DNA of 64,000 nt, from assembly GCA_001972305.1 (NCBI GenBank), contig BDDD01005919.1, forward strand, positions 1-64,000, read 5' to 3'. Numbering within the stretch: the stretch's first letter is position 1; each line of letters begins with the position of its first letter. This DNA comes from Cephalotus follicularis (Eukaryota; Streptophyta; Magnoliopsida; Oxalidales; Cephalotaceae). Positions 22,337 to 34,282 of this stretch are shown here, piece after piece. The notes beneath the pieces were generated by a model. It was not told the origin of the DNA. It made no database searches and was given only the letters and a program-made list of their open reading frames with translations. The translations under genes and the position numbers were made by a program.

Positions 22337-23262
22337 CTCTGGACGACAGAACAACAGAAACTTAGAAATTTCAATGCAGAAACTGTCCAAACATGTATAA
22401 CATTATACCAGAGGCTTATACACATATACATATGACCTTGTATGGCATTTAGATAGTAGGAACACATAGAATTAACATGATCAAATGACCAGTGGCAAGC
22501 TCGAAGGAAATGAGAAATTTTCCAAGCACATGCATACATATTTAACTCTCGTTTTCTGTCAACTTACCAACCATTACTTATAAAAACCAGATCACCATTT
22601 ATGTATGGCGTCTAAAGGCTGATCAACTGACACAGAACAACAATGACAACATGATATGAATTAACAAGAAACCAAAACAACCTCTAACAACCTATATGGG
22701 CATAAAAACAAATAACAATGTGGAACAACCATCATAGCAAGGATTACTAACCTGTAATGGTTTAACAGACACTAAATACAGTAGGAAGAACACCACAGTT
22801 CAAAGATTATGCGGTTGTTTTGCAGGAAACCAAAGAAAGAAGATCAAAGAATATATAACTAGCCTTAAACCAGCCAAAGGAAAATCCAACCAAAGAACAA
22901 AAAAAGATTGAGATTACATAAAAAACCTGACTTCATGAAGAGACTGATCGAAGAACACAAAACAAACTTCTATATTGCAGAATTCGGCAGTGGATTTGCA
23001 AAGAGATAGATGATAATATATAACAATGGTAATGTCACTCTCAAAACGGAAATAGGAGACCAAATCAGTAGAGATAAGGAAACAAGAGGATTTTTAGGTT
23101 ATAAGAATGGAAAAAGAGATTGAATATGTGTGAAGAGATAGAGAGGAAGGGTGAGTTACGGGAGAGGGAAGGAAAGGAATAAAAGGAATTAGAAATAAAA
23201 TAAAATAAATAAAGTTATTTTATTAGGATTTTAAAAATAGTAAATAGAATTTGTAAAAAGGG

Positions 23263-23271
23263 ATTTATATA
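23263..23271 (-). promoter_or_regulatory. TATA box of G2 LTR promoter
   Basis: On the minus strand the sequence reads TATATAAAT and is followed by a long pyrimidine-rich leader (CCTTCCCTCTCCCG and CCTTCCTCTCTATCTC). The same site is kept in the 5' LTR at 30816-30824, which supports it as the element's promoter. Confidence 0.55.
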
Positions 23272-23499
23272 AAAAGAAAAAATAGGCATAAGTATAAACA
23301 TAAACCCATCCAAAAAGCATTCACATACTCACATATCCAAAATTTCAGGATGGTATCAGTCAGCCCAAAACACATTGGCCAAAAACGGGGCAAACGGACG
23401 TATGACAAAACAATTCAAAAAGCCCAAACACAAACAGATAAAAAGTCCGTAAAACACATATATGAATAAGCAGGGTATTACATCCACCCCCCTTAAAAA

Positions 23500-23850
23500 G
23501 GATTTTGTCCCGAAATCACAAACACATACATACCTTAAGCAAACAAACGCGGATATCTTTCCCGAATGTGCTCCTCCAACTCCCAATTAGCCTCATGTTT
23601 GAGATGGTTCCTCCATAAAACTTTCAGAAAGGGAACGATCTTGTTACGTGTAACCTGCTCCTATCGATCCACAATAGCCTCGGCCTCCTCGTCGCAAGAT
23701 AGGTCCTCCCGAATGCTGTTCAAAGGTTAGTGAACCACATGAAGGGGATGATACTGCTAACCCCTCAACAGAGACAAGTGGAACACGTTATGGACGTGTG
23801 CTAACTGTGGAGGCAAAGTTAACCGATAAGCAACCGCGCCCACCTTTTTC
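23500..23850 (-). pseudogene. G2 integrase tail with chromodomain-type end (fossil)
   Basis: The minus strand shows phrases typical of the end of Tekay/Del chromovirus polyproteins, such as LWRNHLKHEANWELEEH followed by ERYPRLF, close to the polypurine tract at 23483-23495. Chromodomain-type tails in living relatives guide integration into heterochromatin. It is broken. Confidence 0.65.
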
Positions 23851-25195
23851 AGAACTTTGAAAGGTCCAATAAACGTGGACTCAACTTTCCCTTAGGCCCG
23901 AAACGTCGGACTCCTTTCCAAGGTGAAACTTTTAAGAACACATGTTCACCTACTTTGAACTCCAAGTCCCTTCGATGTCTATCTGCATAACTTTTCTGTT
24001 GAGATTGAGCTGCCTTCAATCTTTCCCTTGCTATTGCCACTTTCTCCGTAGTGATCTGCACTAGCTCTGGTCCCACGATAACTCGCTCTCCAACCTCATC
24101 CCAACATGTCAGAGCTTGACACTTCCTCCCATAAAGAGCTTCAAACGGAGCCATACGGATGCTAGCATGGCAACTGTTATTGTATGCAAACTCCACCAAG
24201 CTCAAATACTCATCCCAATTCCCAGTCCACTCTAAAGCACAAGACCTTAACATATCCTCTAAGGTCTGGATGGTCTTCTCAGTCTGCCCATCTGTCTGTG
24301 GATGGAAAGGTATACTGCAACTGAGCCTCATACCCCAAACTTTCTGGAAACCTTTCCAAAACCGCGAAGTGAAACGAGGATCCCTATCCGAAACAATGGA
24401 TACCGGAGTCCCATGGAGTCTCACTATCTCCTACTGAAACACCTCAGCCAAATGATCAACAGAGAAGTCCTCTCGGATAGCGAAGAAGTGAGCCAATTTA
24501 GTCAATCGATCCACTACTACCCAGATAGCATCGTTCCTTCTGAAAGTCCTTGGCAAACCAGTAACAAAATCGATTGATATGCTCTCCCATTTCCATACAG
24601 GAACCTCTAAGGGCTGTAACAAACCACTAGCACACTTGTGTTCAATCTTTACCTGCTGACAGACCAAACACCTCCCAACATAATTTGCTACATCCCCTTT
24701 CATTCCATTCCACCAGAAGTTCTTCTTCAAGTCTCTATACGTTTTGGTAGAACCCGGATGTATAGAAAATGGAGAACTGTGTGCCTTTGACAAAACAACA
24801 TCTCTGATAGAAGTATCTGCCGGAATACACAACCGATTACCCAGCCATATAACACCATGCTCATCCATACGAAACTCTGACTCCTTACCCTTTTCAACAT
24901 TCTGGACTAAGGCCCAAAGCTCACCATCATCACTCTGAGCTATCTTAATCCAAGATATAAGAGTAGGCTCAATAGTCATCGCAGTAACAAAACCTTCAGA
25001 ACCCCAAACAAACAGATTCAAATCCAACCGCTCCATTTCAGCTATCAACTGCGGCAGAGTAAGCAAAACCGCTACACTCCCAGAACTCTTCCAACTAAGA
25101 GCATCAGCTACCACATTTGCTTTACGAGGGTGGTACTGAATATTCAGGTCATAGTCCTTCATAAGCTCTAACCACCTTCTCTGATGCTTGTTCAA
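23849..25195 (-). pseudogene. G2 integrase region (fossil)
   Basis: On the minus strand the zinc domain (HPGSTKTYRDLKKNFWW and CLVCQQVKIEHKC) lies near 24640-24780. The core domain has SIDFVTGLPRTF and WVVVDRLTKLAHFFAI near 24470-24590, then [20 protein letters not shown] and [20 protein letters not shown] near 24230-24424. [12 protein letters not shown] near 24120-24160 and [19 protein letters not shown] near 23890-23945 follow. Order and motifs are those of a chromovirus integrase. It is broken. Confidence 0.88.
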
Positions 25196-25745
25196 CTCTT
25201 TCTACGTAAAGATGTACTTGAGACTCCTATGATCGATAAAGACGTCACAAGTTTCTTTGTACAAGTAATGCCTCCAGATTTTTCAACACAAACACCACTG
25301 CTGCCAACTCGAGATCATGTGTAGGATAGTTCACCTCATAAGGCTTCAACTGTCTTGAAGCATAAGCTATCACATGACTATGCTACATTAAAACACACCC
25401 CAAACCCTTCTTAGAAGCATTGCTGTAAATCTGGAATCCACCCGATCTAGATGGTAAACAAAAAAATAGTGTCGACACAAGACCATTCTTCAGTTTCTCG
25501 AAGCTTGCTTCTCTCTCTTCATTCCATTCAAACTTAGTTGTCTTTCTCATAAGCTGAGTCAATGGTAAGGCTATGGAGGAAAAGCCTTCCACGAACCGCC
25601 TATAGTATCCAGCCAAACCCAAAACACTCCTAACCTCCGTCACTGTGGTAGGTCTCGGCCATTTTGTACTAGCCTCAACTTTAGCAGGATCCACACAGAT
25701 ACCTTCAGTTGTAACCACATGACCGAAAAACCCCCCATTTTCCAA
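25000..25745 (-). pseudogene. G2 RNase H and connection region (fossil)
   Basis: The minus strand shows [37 protein letters not shown] and [18 protein letters not shown], then [14 protein letters not shown] near 25383-25430. RRWLELMKDYDLNIQYHP and [12 protein letters not shown] follow downstream. These are standard Ty3 connection and RNase H landmarks. It is broken. Confidence 0.85.
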
Positions 25746-25844
25746 CCATAACTCACACTTTAAAAACTTTGCGTATAGCTGATTCTTCCTCAGAATACCC
25801 AGTACTATACAAAGCTATTCTTCATGTTCTTCCTTCGACTTGGA

Positions 25845-26537
25845 TTACACAAGGATATCGTCTATGAACACAATCACAAACTGATCAAGAAACTCATGAA
25901 ACACCCGATTCATCAGATCCATAAAAACTGTTGGTGCATTAGTAAGTCCGAACGGCATCACCAGAAACTCATAATGCCCATACCGAGTACGTAAAGCAGT
26001 TTTAGGCACATCTTCATCCTTTATCCGTATCTGATGATATCTCGATCTGAAATCGATCATAGAGAAATATCGAGCACCTTGGCGTTGATCAAACAAGTCA
26101 TCAATCCTAGGCAAAGGGTATTTATTCCGAACAGTAATCGGATTCAACTCTCTGTAGTCTATGCATAGCCTCATAGACCCATCTTTCTTCTTCACAAAAA
26201 GAACCGGAGCACCCCACGGCGAAACAATAGGCCAAATGAAACCCCTATCCAATAGCTCTTGTAAATGTTCCTTCAACTCCTATAACTCAAGCTATGCCAT
26301 CCTATATGGTGCTTTAGATATAGGTGCCGCTCCAGGAATGAGCACAATGGTAAACTCCACTCCCCTTTGCGGTGGAAAACCTGGTAACTCCTCCAGAAAC
26401 ACATCTGAAAACTCTCGAACCATAGGATAGTCCTCAAGGCGAGGCTCAACCTTTGAGACATCCCTCACAACAACTAAGAAACCTTCAGCGCCATTAGCCA
26501 CCAACTTTTGAGCCTTCAAAGCAGAAATAACCTTCAC
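25845..26537 (-). pseudogene. G2 reverse transcriptase region (fossil)
   Basis: The minus strand shows VREFSDVFLEELPGFPPQRG near 26370-26430, [20 protein letters not shown] near 26160-26220, and [12 protein letters not shown] near 26085-26120. [17 protein letters not shown] lies near 25935-25985 and the catalytic [10 protein letters not shown] near 25845-25880. Of the three chromoviruses it is the best-read reverse transcriptase. It is still a fossil. Confidence 0.9.
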
Positions 26538-26571
26538 TTCTTTTCTCTGCTGTGAACCCTGATAAATAAAA

Positions 26572-27081
26572 TCAGATCCTCCGAGCGTGACAGTCTGTCA
26601 TAGCTAGATGACGATCCAACCAATTCATACCCATAATCACATCAAAGTCATACATATCAATAGGTAGAAGATTTGCATCACGAATCCAATCATCAAAAAC
26701 AAGAGGGCAAGCATAAAAACACTCAGATATCACAACAGATGTACCCGTAGGGGTCGAAAGAACTAGAGCTGGATCAAGTAACTGTGAAGGCATCCTAAGA
26801 TGCCGAACAAAAGACCTCGCTACTACCGAGTGGGTTGATCCAGTATCATATAAAACATAAGCCCTACGGTTATCAACAGAAATAAAACCCGAAACAGTAC
26901 CTGGTGCATTAGGAGCCTGCTGTGTCGTGATAGCAAAAACACTACCTCCCACATTGCGGTGTCCAGATTCTGCATTGTTTCCCCTCCTATCCTTTGCTCG
27001 GGGATTAGGACAATCTTTCACAAAATGCCCCTTCTGACCACATACGAAACAGGCCCCGATGGCCTTATAGCACACTCCCAC
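26572..27081 (-). pseudogene. G2 zinc knuckle and aspartic protease region (fossil)
   Basis: A CCHC knuckle (CFVCGQKGHFVKDC) lies near 27006-27050, followed by a linker and the retropepsin neighbourhood RRAYVLYDTGSTHSVVARSF near 26805-26870, with DTG visible. FDVIMGMNWLDRH near 26600-26645 is the conserved C-terminal strand of Ty3 proteases. It lies directly between gag and reverse transcriptase. Confidence 0.88.
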
Positions 27082-27195
27082 TGGATGCTGTATACCACAA
27101 GTGTCACAATGGGCAATCTGAATATCTTCAGCTCCCTGTGTCTGCTTCTGATCATTACCGGGTTGTCACTATCCTCGGTTATCATTCCTCCTTCC

Positions 27196-27800
27196 TCATT
27201 TGCCATTTATGTTCTTGCCATGCTGTCCAGAACCTTGCCCCTGAGAATCTCCCCTATTTCTCTTCTTATCATTTTCCTGCCGAGCTGCCTGGAAGTCTAG
27301 CCTCTCCAGTTCTATATTCTTTGCTGCATTAGCCACTTCAAAAACATCAGGAAACCTGGTATTAATCATCTTACCGCAGAGCTGATAGTGCAACTTCCAC
27401 TTGAACTTCTCAGCCTGCTCCAGTGCTATCCACGCCGCAGACGCAGTAAAACCAGCAAGCCTAGTGAAACGGGTCAGAAACTCTGTGACCGACGATCCAT
27501 CATTCTGTCTTGTATTTATGAACTCCCTGGCAGAAGCCTCCTTATCAGCAATGGGAAAATACTGCTGATAGAAGACTTCACAGAACTCTGACCAAGTCAA
27601 AGCGTCAATATAGTTAACACCCTTAGCCAATCCCAGAGTCTTCCACCACTTTTGAGCATCACCCTCAAGCTTGTAAGCAACTAATCTAACCTTCTGCTCG
27701 TCACCACAACCAAGCACATCAAAGATCTTGTCCATATGTGCAATCCAATGCTTAGCCTCCACAGGTGTCACAGCTGAGCTGAAAGACTACGGCCTCTGTT
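27196..27800 (-). pseudogene. G2 gag core (fossil)
   Basis: The minus strand shows the retrotransposon-gag family pattern. WIAHMDKIFDVLGC (near 27705-27750) is followed by LVAYKLEGDAQKWWKTL, TWSEFCEVFYQQYFP and FINTRQNDGSSVTEFLTRF. It ends in a basic, glycine-rich stretch leading toward the knuckle. In living relatives this makes the capsid shell that packages the element RNA. It is broken. Confidence 0.85.
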
Positions 27801-28209
27801 TCTGGAACCGCTCAAGCCAGATATAAACAGGTGTATCAGTCATGTCTCCAGTTTCCCTTTCAACCTGAACATCAGCTGGAGCATTCTCCTTAGCAATTGG
27901 CTCACTATGGCCTTGCCCCAAACTCCGCTAATCCATCACACGATGTACCTCCTGAGCAACTGGCTGACGTACCAACTCTTCCATAGAAGGCTCATTTCTG
28001 ACATCCTGAGCCTCAGCTGGTACAGTCCTCTGAGAAGCGTTCCTTGTTTGTGTCATCTACGAAAAGATAGTCAAAACATGAAACATCACAAAGAACAAAA
28101 ACCGATACAGAAAACATATCAAAAGACCATAATGTAAAAGCCTAACCCAGAGTCTACCCAATCTCACATGTCAAACCTAGTTAGGTTTTCAAAGGAAACA
28201 AAGCCTATA

Positions 28210-28221
28210 TATCTGATACCA
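28210..28221 (-). other. G2 primer binding site
   Basis: On the minus strand TGGTATCAGATA follows the 5' LTR after a five-base gap. Ten of twelve positions match the initiator-tRNA-Met complement. Confidence 0.8.
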
Positions 28222-28226
28222 CAATC

Positions 28227-31020
28227 TGTAACACCGCTGGACAGCGGGAGTCGTCACAGGTTATAATACAGATCATAACATAGCATAACTTAACTGAACA
28301 TAACATCACATAGACATAACTTTATTAGCTAAAAACATGACAGTCAAAACATAACATATTCTGTAAATTGATCAAAACTTAAAACTTATCATATTCGGAA
28401 AAATTAACATATTTCAAAAGTCAATTATTAGAGACTTAAACCATAAGTACTTATTGTTCATGACCAACTCTAACAGAAAACATAACAGGATCACACTCCT
28501 AAGGATCCTTGACATAATGGTGGTCATCTCTCATTCACACTTTCCCCCACTGCTCCTGATAACCTGCCGCATGGAAATAAAAACGCGGCTGAGCAAACCT
28601 CAGTACGGATAAAGAATATAAAATAGTAACAATAATTTAAAAGTAGTAAGATTTCAATAAAACTCGTAACAAAAATCTTAAGCAGTAAATCATTTAAACG
28701 TTCATTTCATAAAACCCAATTTCATAACTTTCGAAACATATACGAAACGTTTCAAAATCACAATTTCATAATTCATACTGAGCCACATAGCATATCATAT
28801 ATCAGAAACATATATGGCAAAGGAGGCGCTAATTCCACATGCCCATAAGAATTGAAGTGTATGGCACTACACAAGTCAATCCTCACAACATATCATATCA
28901 TATCACACAATGCATATCTTATCACATATGCCATATACTAGAATTGATTCATACGCCTCTATCATATATAGTGGATCCATAAATCCACCTCATGGGATTT
29001 ATTCATAACATAGAGAGACATCGTAGACTAATCACACCGTTATGGAAGTGTCATGTCCCCGTGCTAGACCTACGACATGCCTATGGTACGCCCCATAGGT
29101 GGGTACAAATACTCAGTATTTAATCACTTCCAAAACATTGATTTATTAAAATCAATTTATAAACACATAAAATATGCTTTTTCAAAACATATTCAAAAAT
29201 AGTTACCAAACGATATCATTTACATAGCACACACTTCATAATCGGAGTATCAACTCAGTTATTTCCCACCAGAAACGAGATGATCATAACATATAACATA
29301 TCGTATCATAATAAAAGATTAAAGTCAGGAACATTAAATTCGTAAAATGTCAAAACCGACTTTATTTTCCAGAACATATCAAATTCATAAACATAACGAG
29401 TTCATAAAACTGAAGGAACGTATCATAAAAGTAAAACTGATTTTCATTCGATAAAACGAGATGGCGAAAGAGCGATAGAAATCCGTACCTTATGCGTTCA
29501 CAAAAGTACTTACAAAAAGATTGCTAAGTCAACTCCCCTTTGAAGCACAACAATCTAAAAGACACAAAACTATTCATATAAGGGTCTGAGAATCATTAGA
29601 GACATAAAATAGATTCATTACAATGTTTAGAACAGATCCAAATCAATTCAAAGAGCAAACGGATCAAAACAGTTGAAAATAAGAATTTTTTTTCTGGACA
29701 AAACATACGACTGTGGAAGCTTGGCAGTCAACTAATCATCAGGGCCAGTCGACTACTCATAACAGACTGCAGGCAGTCGACTGTGATAAAGGTCCAACCG
29801 ACTATGCAAAGCAAGGCAGTCGACTGATCCATACAAACAGCCGACTACACAAGGCTAGACAGCCGACTGTCAAAAGGAACAACTGACTGTTCTGGAAAAC
29901 AGGACAGCAGAAACTTACAAATTTCAATGCGGAAACTATCCAAACATGTAGAACATCATACTAGAGGCTTATACACATATACATATGACCTTGTATGGCA
30001 TTTAGACAGTAGGAACACACAGAATTGACATGATCCTACGACCAGTGGCTAACTCGAAGGAAAAGAGAAATTTTCGAAACACATGCATACATATTTAACT
30101 CCCATTTTCTGTTAACTTACCAACCATTACTTATAAAAACCAGATTACCATTTATGTATGGCGTCTAAAGGCTGATCAACTGACACAGAACAACAATGAC
30201 AACATGATATGAATTTACATGAAACCAAAACAACGTCTAACAACCTATATGGGCATAAAAATAAATAACAGTCTGGAACAACCATCACAACAAGGAATAC
30301 TAACTTGTAATGGTTTAACAGACACTGAAAATAGCAGGAAGAACACCACAGTTCAAAGATTTTTCAGTTGTTTTGCAGGAAACCAAAGAAAGAAGATCAA
30401 AGAATATATAACTAGCCTTAAACCAGCCAAAGGAAAATCTAGCCAAAGAACAACCAAAGATTGAGATTACATAACAAACCTGACTTGATGAAGAGACTGA
30501 TCAAAGAACGCAAAACATACTTCTATATTGCAGAATTCGGCAGTGGCTTTGCAAAGAGATAGAGGATGACATATAACAATGGTAATGTCAGTCTCAAAAC
30601 GGAAATAGGAGACCAAATCAGTAGAGATAAAGAAACAAGAGGATTTTTAGGAGATAAGAATGGAAAAAGAGATTGACTCCGTGTGAAGAGATAGAGAGGA
30701 AGGGAGAGTTACGGGGGAGGGAAGGAAAGGAATAAAAGGAATTAGAAATAAAATAAAAGAAATAAAGTTATTTTATTAGGATCTTAAAAATAGTAAATAG
30801 AATTTGTAAAAAGGGATTTATATAAAAAGAAAAAATAGACATAAGTATAAAAATAAACTCATCCAAAAAGCATTCACATACTCAGATATCCAAAATTTCA
30901 GGCTGGTATCAGTCAGCCCAAAACAGGGCAAACGGACATATGACAAAACATTTCAAAAATCCCAAACAGAAACAGATAAAAAGTCCGTAAAACACATATA
31001 CGAATAAGCAGGGCATTACA
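28227..31020 (-). repeat. G2 5' LTR
   Basis: This 2,794-base LTR is the partner of 20660-23482. It holds the GCTCAGCCGCG block (28561-28609), the hairpin block (about 29030-29100), motif cluster A8 (29704-29889) and the TATA box at 30816-30824 on the minus strand. Confidence 0.92.
29704..29889. repeat. GTCGAC/GCCGAC cluster A8
   Basis: Copies start at 29704, 29725, 29746, 29774, 29795, 29817, 29838, 29860 and 29880, with spacings 21, 21, 28, 21, 22, 21, 22 and 20. These equal the spacings in cluster A7 of the sister LTR from its second copy on. The spacing predates the insertion and has not drifted. Confidence 0.85.
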
Positions 31021-32640
31021 ATAGACGTATATGAAGTCCTTTTCGGATTTCATGATCTCTTACCATGTCCTATAATCAGTGCACTTCACTGCTTCCTCAT
31101 AGCTGACAGGCTCGTCATCTCGCTGACGTTAGATTCGCCAGTGCCTTTATTGAGAAAACCTTATTTCTCATATGCTATCAAAAACCTTGCCTGATCTCCT
31201 CGCTTTAGGAGTGCCTAACAGAGACTCTATATCAGATTGGGATCCTTTCCCAATAATGTCTTTGTAGGAATAAACCTCTAGTTTCTTTATCATCTTGTAG
31301 GTTTCTACTTCGTGGAAACTCTCTTTGTTTCACCTAACTCCCACTGCTTCCTGTAATCAGGTATTCCTTCTCTTAGGAATTTTGTAGTACGCGAAACAAA
31401 ACCATATTTGTTCACTGGGATAGTAGAAATAATATCCTAAGCACTTCTTAGAATATTCCACAAACTGACAATGATCCATTCACGCCTCAATCTTAGAAGA
31501 GTTCCACCTTCTTATATAAGTTGGACAGCCTTTAACCAACCGATAATTTATGCTGGGTTTCCTCCATGTATGATATCCTTGATCATATGATATCCTCTCG
31601 ATATCAAAGGGGACGAATTACAAGGAATCTAGATTTGGATAAGTATTGCCCTGTTCAATGCATAACCCAAAATGAGATAGGAAGATGTATAAAAGATTTA
31701 ATAAACTAGACCCTTTCCACAAAGTCCACATAGTCTGTATGGATATACCATTTCCACATGGTTTTTCCTCGGAGATGTCCATTTAGAAAGAAAGTCCCAT
31801 TATCTCTCAGTAATCTTTTATTATATGTTCCTTATTGAATTTTTAATACGATGGTTAAAACTTAGATCCTTTTGTATCCATGTGCCTCGTGCACTAACTA
31901 GAATATTGATATGTATGAGGATAAAGAATTTACCATAATTCAAGCTCTTTGCTTATCTCATACAAATCGAAACAATGTTTCTTACAATATCCTTTATATT
32001 TAACGATCCAGTTTTAGTATATATCCTTTCATAATATTTAAACAATTCATTATGCCTATGCAAACGTGTGAATCCCTTGACTCATCACTATGGCGTATAT
32101 CCACAGCTTTAACAGCTCCTTACTGCCTAGCTTCTCTTAGCTTCTTGCATAGAGATACCAATGTTAGTGTCATAACCTGAGTTCCTTACTCAAGCTCAAC
32201 TTACACCGTAAGCTAGATAAAGTATATGGAGGTGCCTTACCGCAAGGCATCTCTAGCTATGGACTGTAGGAACATATTACCATATCTTCCAATTTCCTTA
32301 GCTTCCCACGTTGGAAGTAAGCAAACTCCATATAAAAATTTTGATCATTTTTCTAGAATATAATTCCCTTTGCACTAGCTGCCTCTTCTTTGGGTTTTCG
32401 CCCTTGGAACTTAGATTCACTTGATCTATCTCCCACTGAGATTATTCAAGTAGGAAATCGAGGCATCACAGACGATCTCGACCTCTCTTGGTCAAAATGT
32501 ATCTTTACACTCCTCAACTGGGTGCCATACAACTCCTCAAGTTGTGTAAGCATGACACACAAGGTCTGTGAGTGCATAACCCTTAGGTGCAATGGTGGCC
32601 TCATGCCAATAATTGTTAAGGTATGAGCTCGATAATCATC
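31021..32640 (-). pseudogene. Copia-2 body, right part: integrase and reverse-transcriptase start (fossil)
   Basis: At the DNA level it aligns with the Copia-1 and Copia-3 regions 55980-56300 and 61165-61700. Shared phrases include ACTGCTTCCT, ACTGGGATAGTAGAAATAATAT and a polyprotein linker rich in CTCCCACTG. No long open stretch remains, and decay is heavier than in the other two Copia bodies. Confidence 0.65.
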
Positions 32641-34268
32641 GTCCCATTACTTAGCCCCTATGGCCTTGGGATGGTCGAATACATCGTTCACTAGCTCGGG
32701 GTTATCTCAGTCATGACATGAGCGCCTCTCATGCTCATGAGAATGTTACGCTAAACGCGTTTCCATTCAATGAAAATTGGATGTTCAAGTTTAGGAGTTC
32801 CAAATGTGTTTGAATTTGTCATGCTGTCTGCCATTAGAGTATTAAACCGAGAATGTGAAAACTAGCAACCTATAAGATGAAAGAGAGAGAGAGAATATTA
32901 ACAGATCATTCCATTTATGTTATTACTATAATCCTTGGTCTTTTGTAATTCTGGCTCCTCCCACTATTCTAATCGTATCCCACACATCCAATGTGGAACT
33001 CGGGAAGCCTCCTGCCTCTTAGCGGGGATCGAAATCTATCCCCCCGTATCATGGTCTCAGTTGTGGCATGACAAACCACAATAGCGAATAGTTAGGCTTA
33101 AAGCATCATATTTGCATTAGGGCCTCTTGTCCAAAATGCAAGATCCGATACAAATTCCGGCCTCCCGGACCATACAATCTACAGTTGTGGCTATGCCAAT
33201 AGTATGAACCCTGTATAAGTCTGAACCCATAATCCTCAAAGAATTGAACCCGTTTTGATACCCGCCCGTGTGCGTTCCATCGGTACCGAAATATGGCTAC
33301 TTCCTTCCAGTACTACCCCAGTACTGAAATTGAATAGAAATGGTCATACGGGGGACCTCTGTTGTGGCAGTGTTATCCCCAATATATCCACACCATTCAA
33401 CAAAATCATGGAAGGCCAACGACGGGGCAGCTTTATGTCTCACCGCTTATGGACTTATTATTTCACAAGTTGGAGGAATTTTGGTCTCATCAAATTTTAT
33501 ATATTTACCAAAGTCGTTTTAGATAAATTTAATTATCTTCAAATCCATTTGGACATATGAGCATGCCTGACGTGTTTGGATTTGTTTGCAAAAAGAAAAC
33601 ATCCATCTCATGCAACCTATTTCCCTCTTACAAATAAAATGGCCTGACCAGGGACTAAATCTACGAGTGATCACACGAGCCAATGTGATCACTCGATCTC
33701 CTAGGTGAACTATTTAAAACTACTTTATTACAAAATGCACCACGCATACATGGCCTTCATTGGGTCTTGCAAATTCCTTGATCTTCCTCTCCTCGCTCCT
33801 TTGCGATTCCTCTCTTCTTTGTTTACAAAAATGAAATTACCAAATACATTTAAAAAATAAAGAATAGAATACAAATGGAGAGAGAGAGAATAAGACAAAT
33901 AAGGAATTAATGGTGCACGCAGGCAACCATTTTACAGACCAAATAAGGCACAAGTTAATAAAGCAAATTAAACCATCCATAAAAGAAATCAAAAGCTAGG
34001 TCCAGTCCCATAGCCTACCATCATGCATAAGAAATTTAAAATCTACATCCACTATAGACTTTAAACAAAGACAAGCAATTTCAATTTCCGATGACCAATC
34101 GAAATAATTCCACAAGTCCGCCGATATTCCAGTAAAGCTCCCACTAGATTATTTAAAACCTAGTGTCCTGAAAAATAATATTTTATTTTATAAAACAACC
34201 ATGGGATGGGAACTAAACTAGAATCTTAGGTACTTTAATTATTCCAAAATAGTCACCAAAACCGGATC
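32641..34268 (-). other. Copia-2 leader and gag-side remains, non-coding in present state
   Basis: This stretch lies between the coding remains and the primer site. A short block, AATGGTGCACGCAGGCA near 33909, is shared with Copia-3 at 62769, as is the region after it, showing that the two Copia families share a leader. Short open frames at 33255-33560 and elsewhere show no recognisable domain. Confidence 0.5.
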
Positions 34269-34280
34269 GCTCTGATACCA
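34269..34280 (-). other. Copia-2 primer binding site, perfect initiator-tRNA-Met match
   Basis: The minus strand reads TGGTATCAGAGC two bases inside the 5' LTR edge. This is the standard plant Copia/Ty3 primer site. Confidence 0.92.
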
Positions 34281-34282
34281 CT

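Larger units (their letters stand above)
20660..23482 (-). repeat. G2 3' LTR
   Basis: This 2,823-base LTR runs TGTAACACCCCTGG to GGGTATTACA as read on the plus strand. It carries the conserved GCTCAGCCGCG block (20989-21037), the hairpin block near 21466-21520, motif cluster A7 (22130-22336) and a TATA box at 23263-23271, all read on the minus strand. Confidence 0.92.
20660..31020 (-). mobile_element. G2: Ty3 chromovirus, Tekay/Del-like, nested in Copia-2
   Basis: This 10.4 kb minus-strand element has the 3' LTR at 20660-23482, the body at 23483-28226 and the 5' LTR at 28227-31020. Flanks are ATAGG (20655-20659) and ATAGA (31021-31025), a near-perfect five-base duplication. The polypurine tract (minus strand) lies at 23483-23495 and the primer site at 28210-28221. 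Gag, protease, reverse transcriptase, RNase H, integrase and tail are in the Ty3 order. LTRs differ at about 5-6% in a 230-base sample, younger than its Copia-2 host. It is structurally whole but with several breaks in the frame. Confidence 0.92.

Noticed and set aside
34269-34280. tRNA gene fragment
   Set aside because: The match is the twelve-base primer site only, with no cloverleaf sequence around it.
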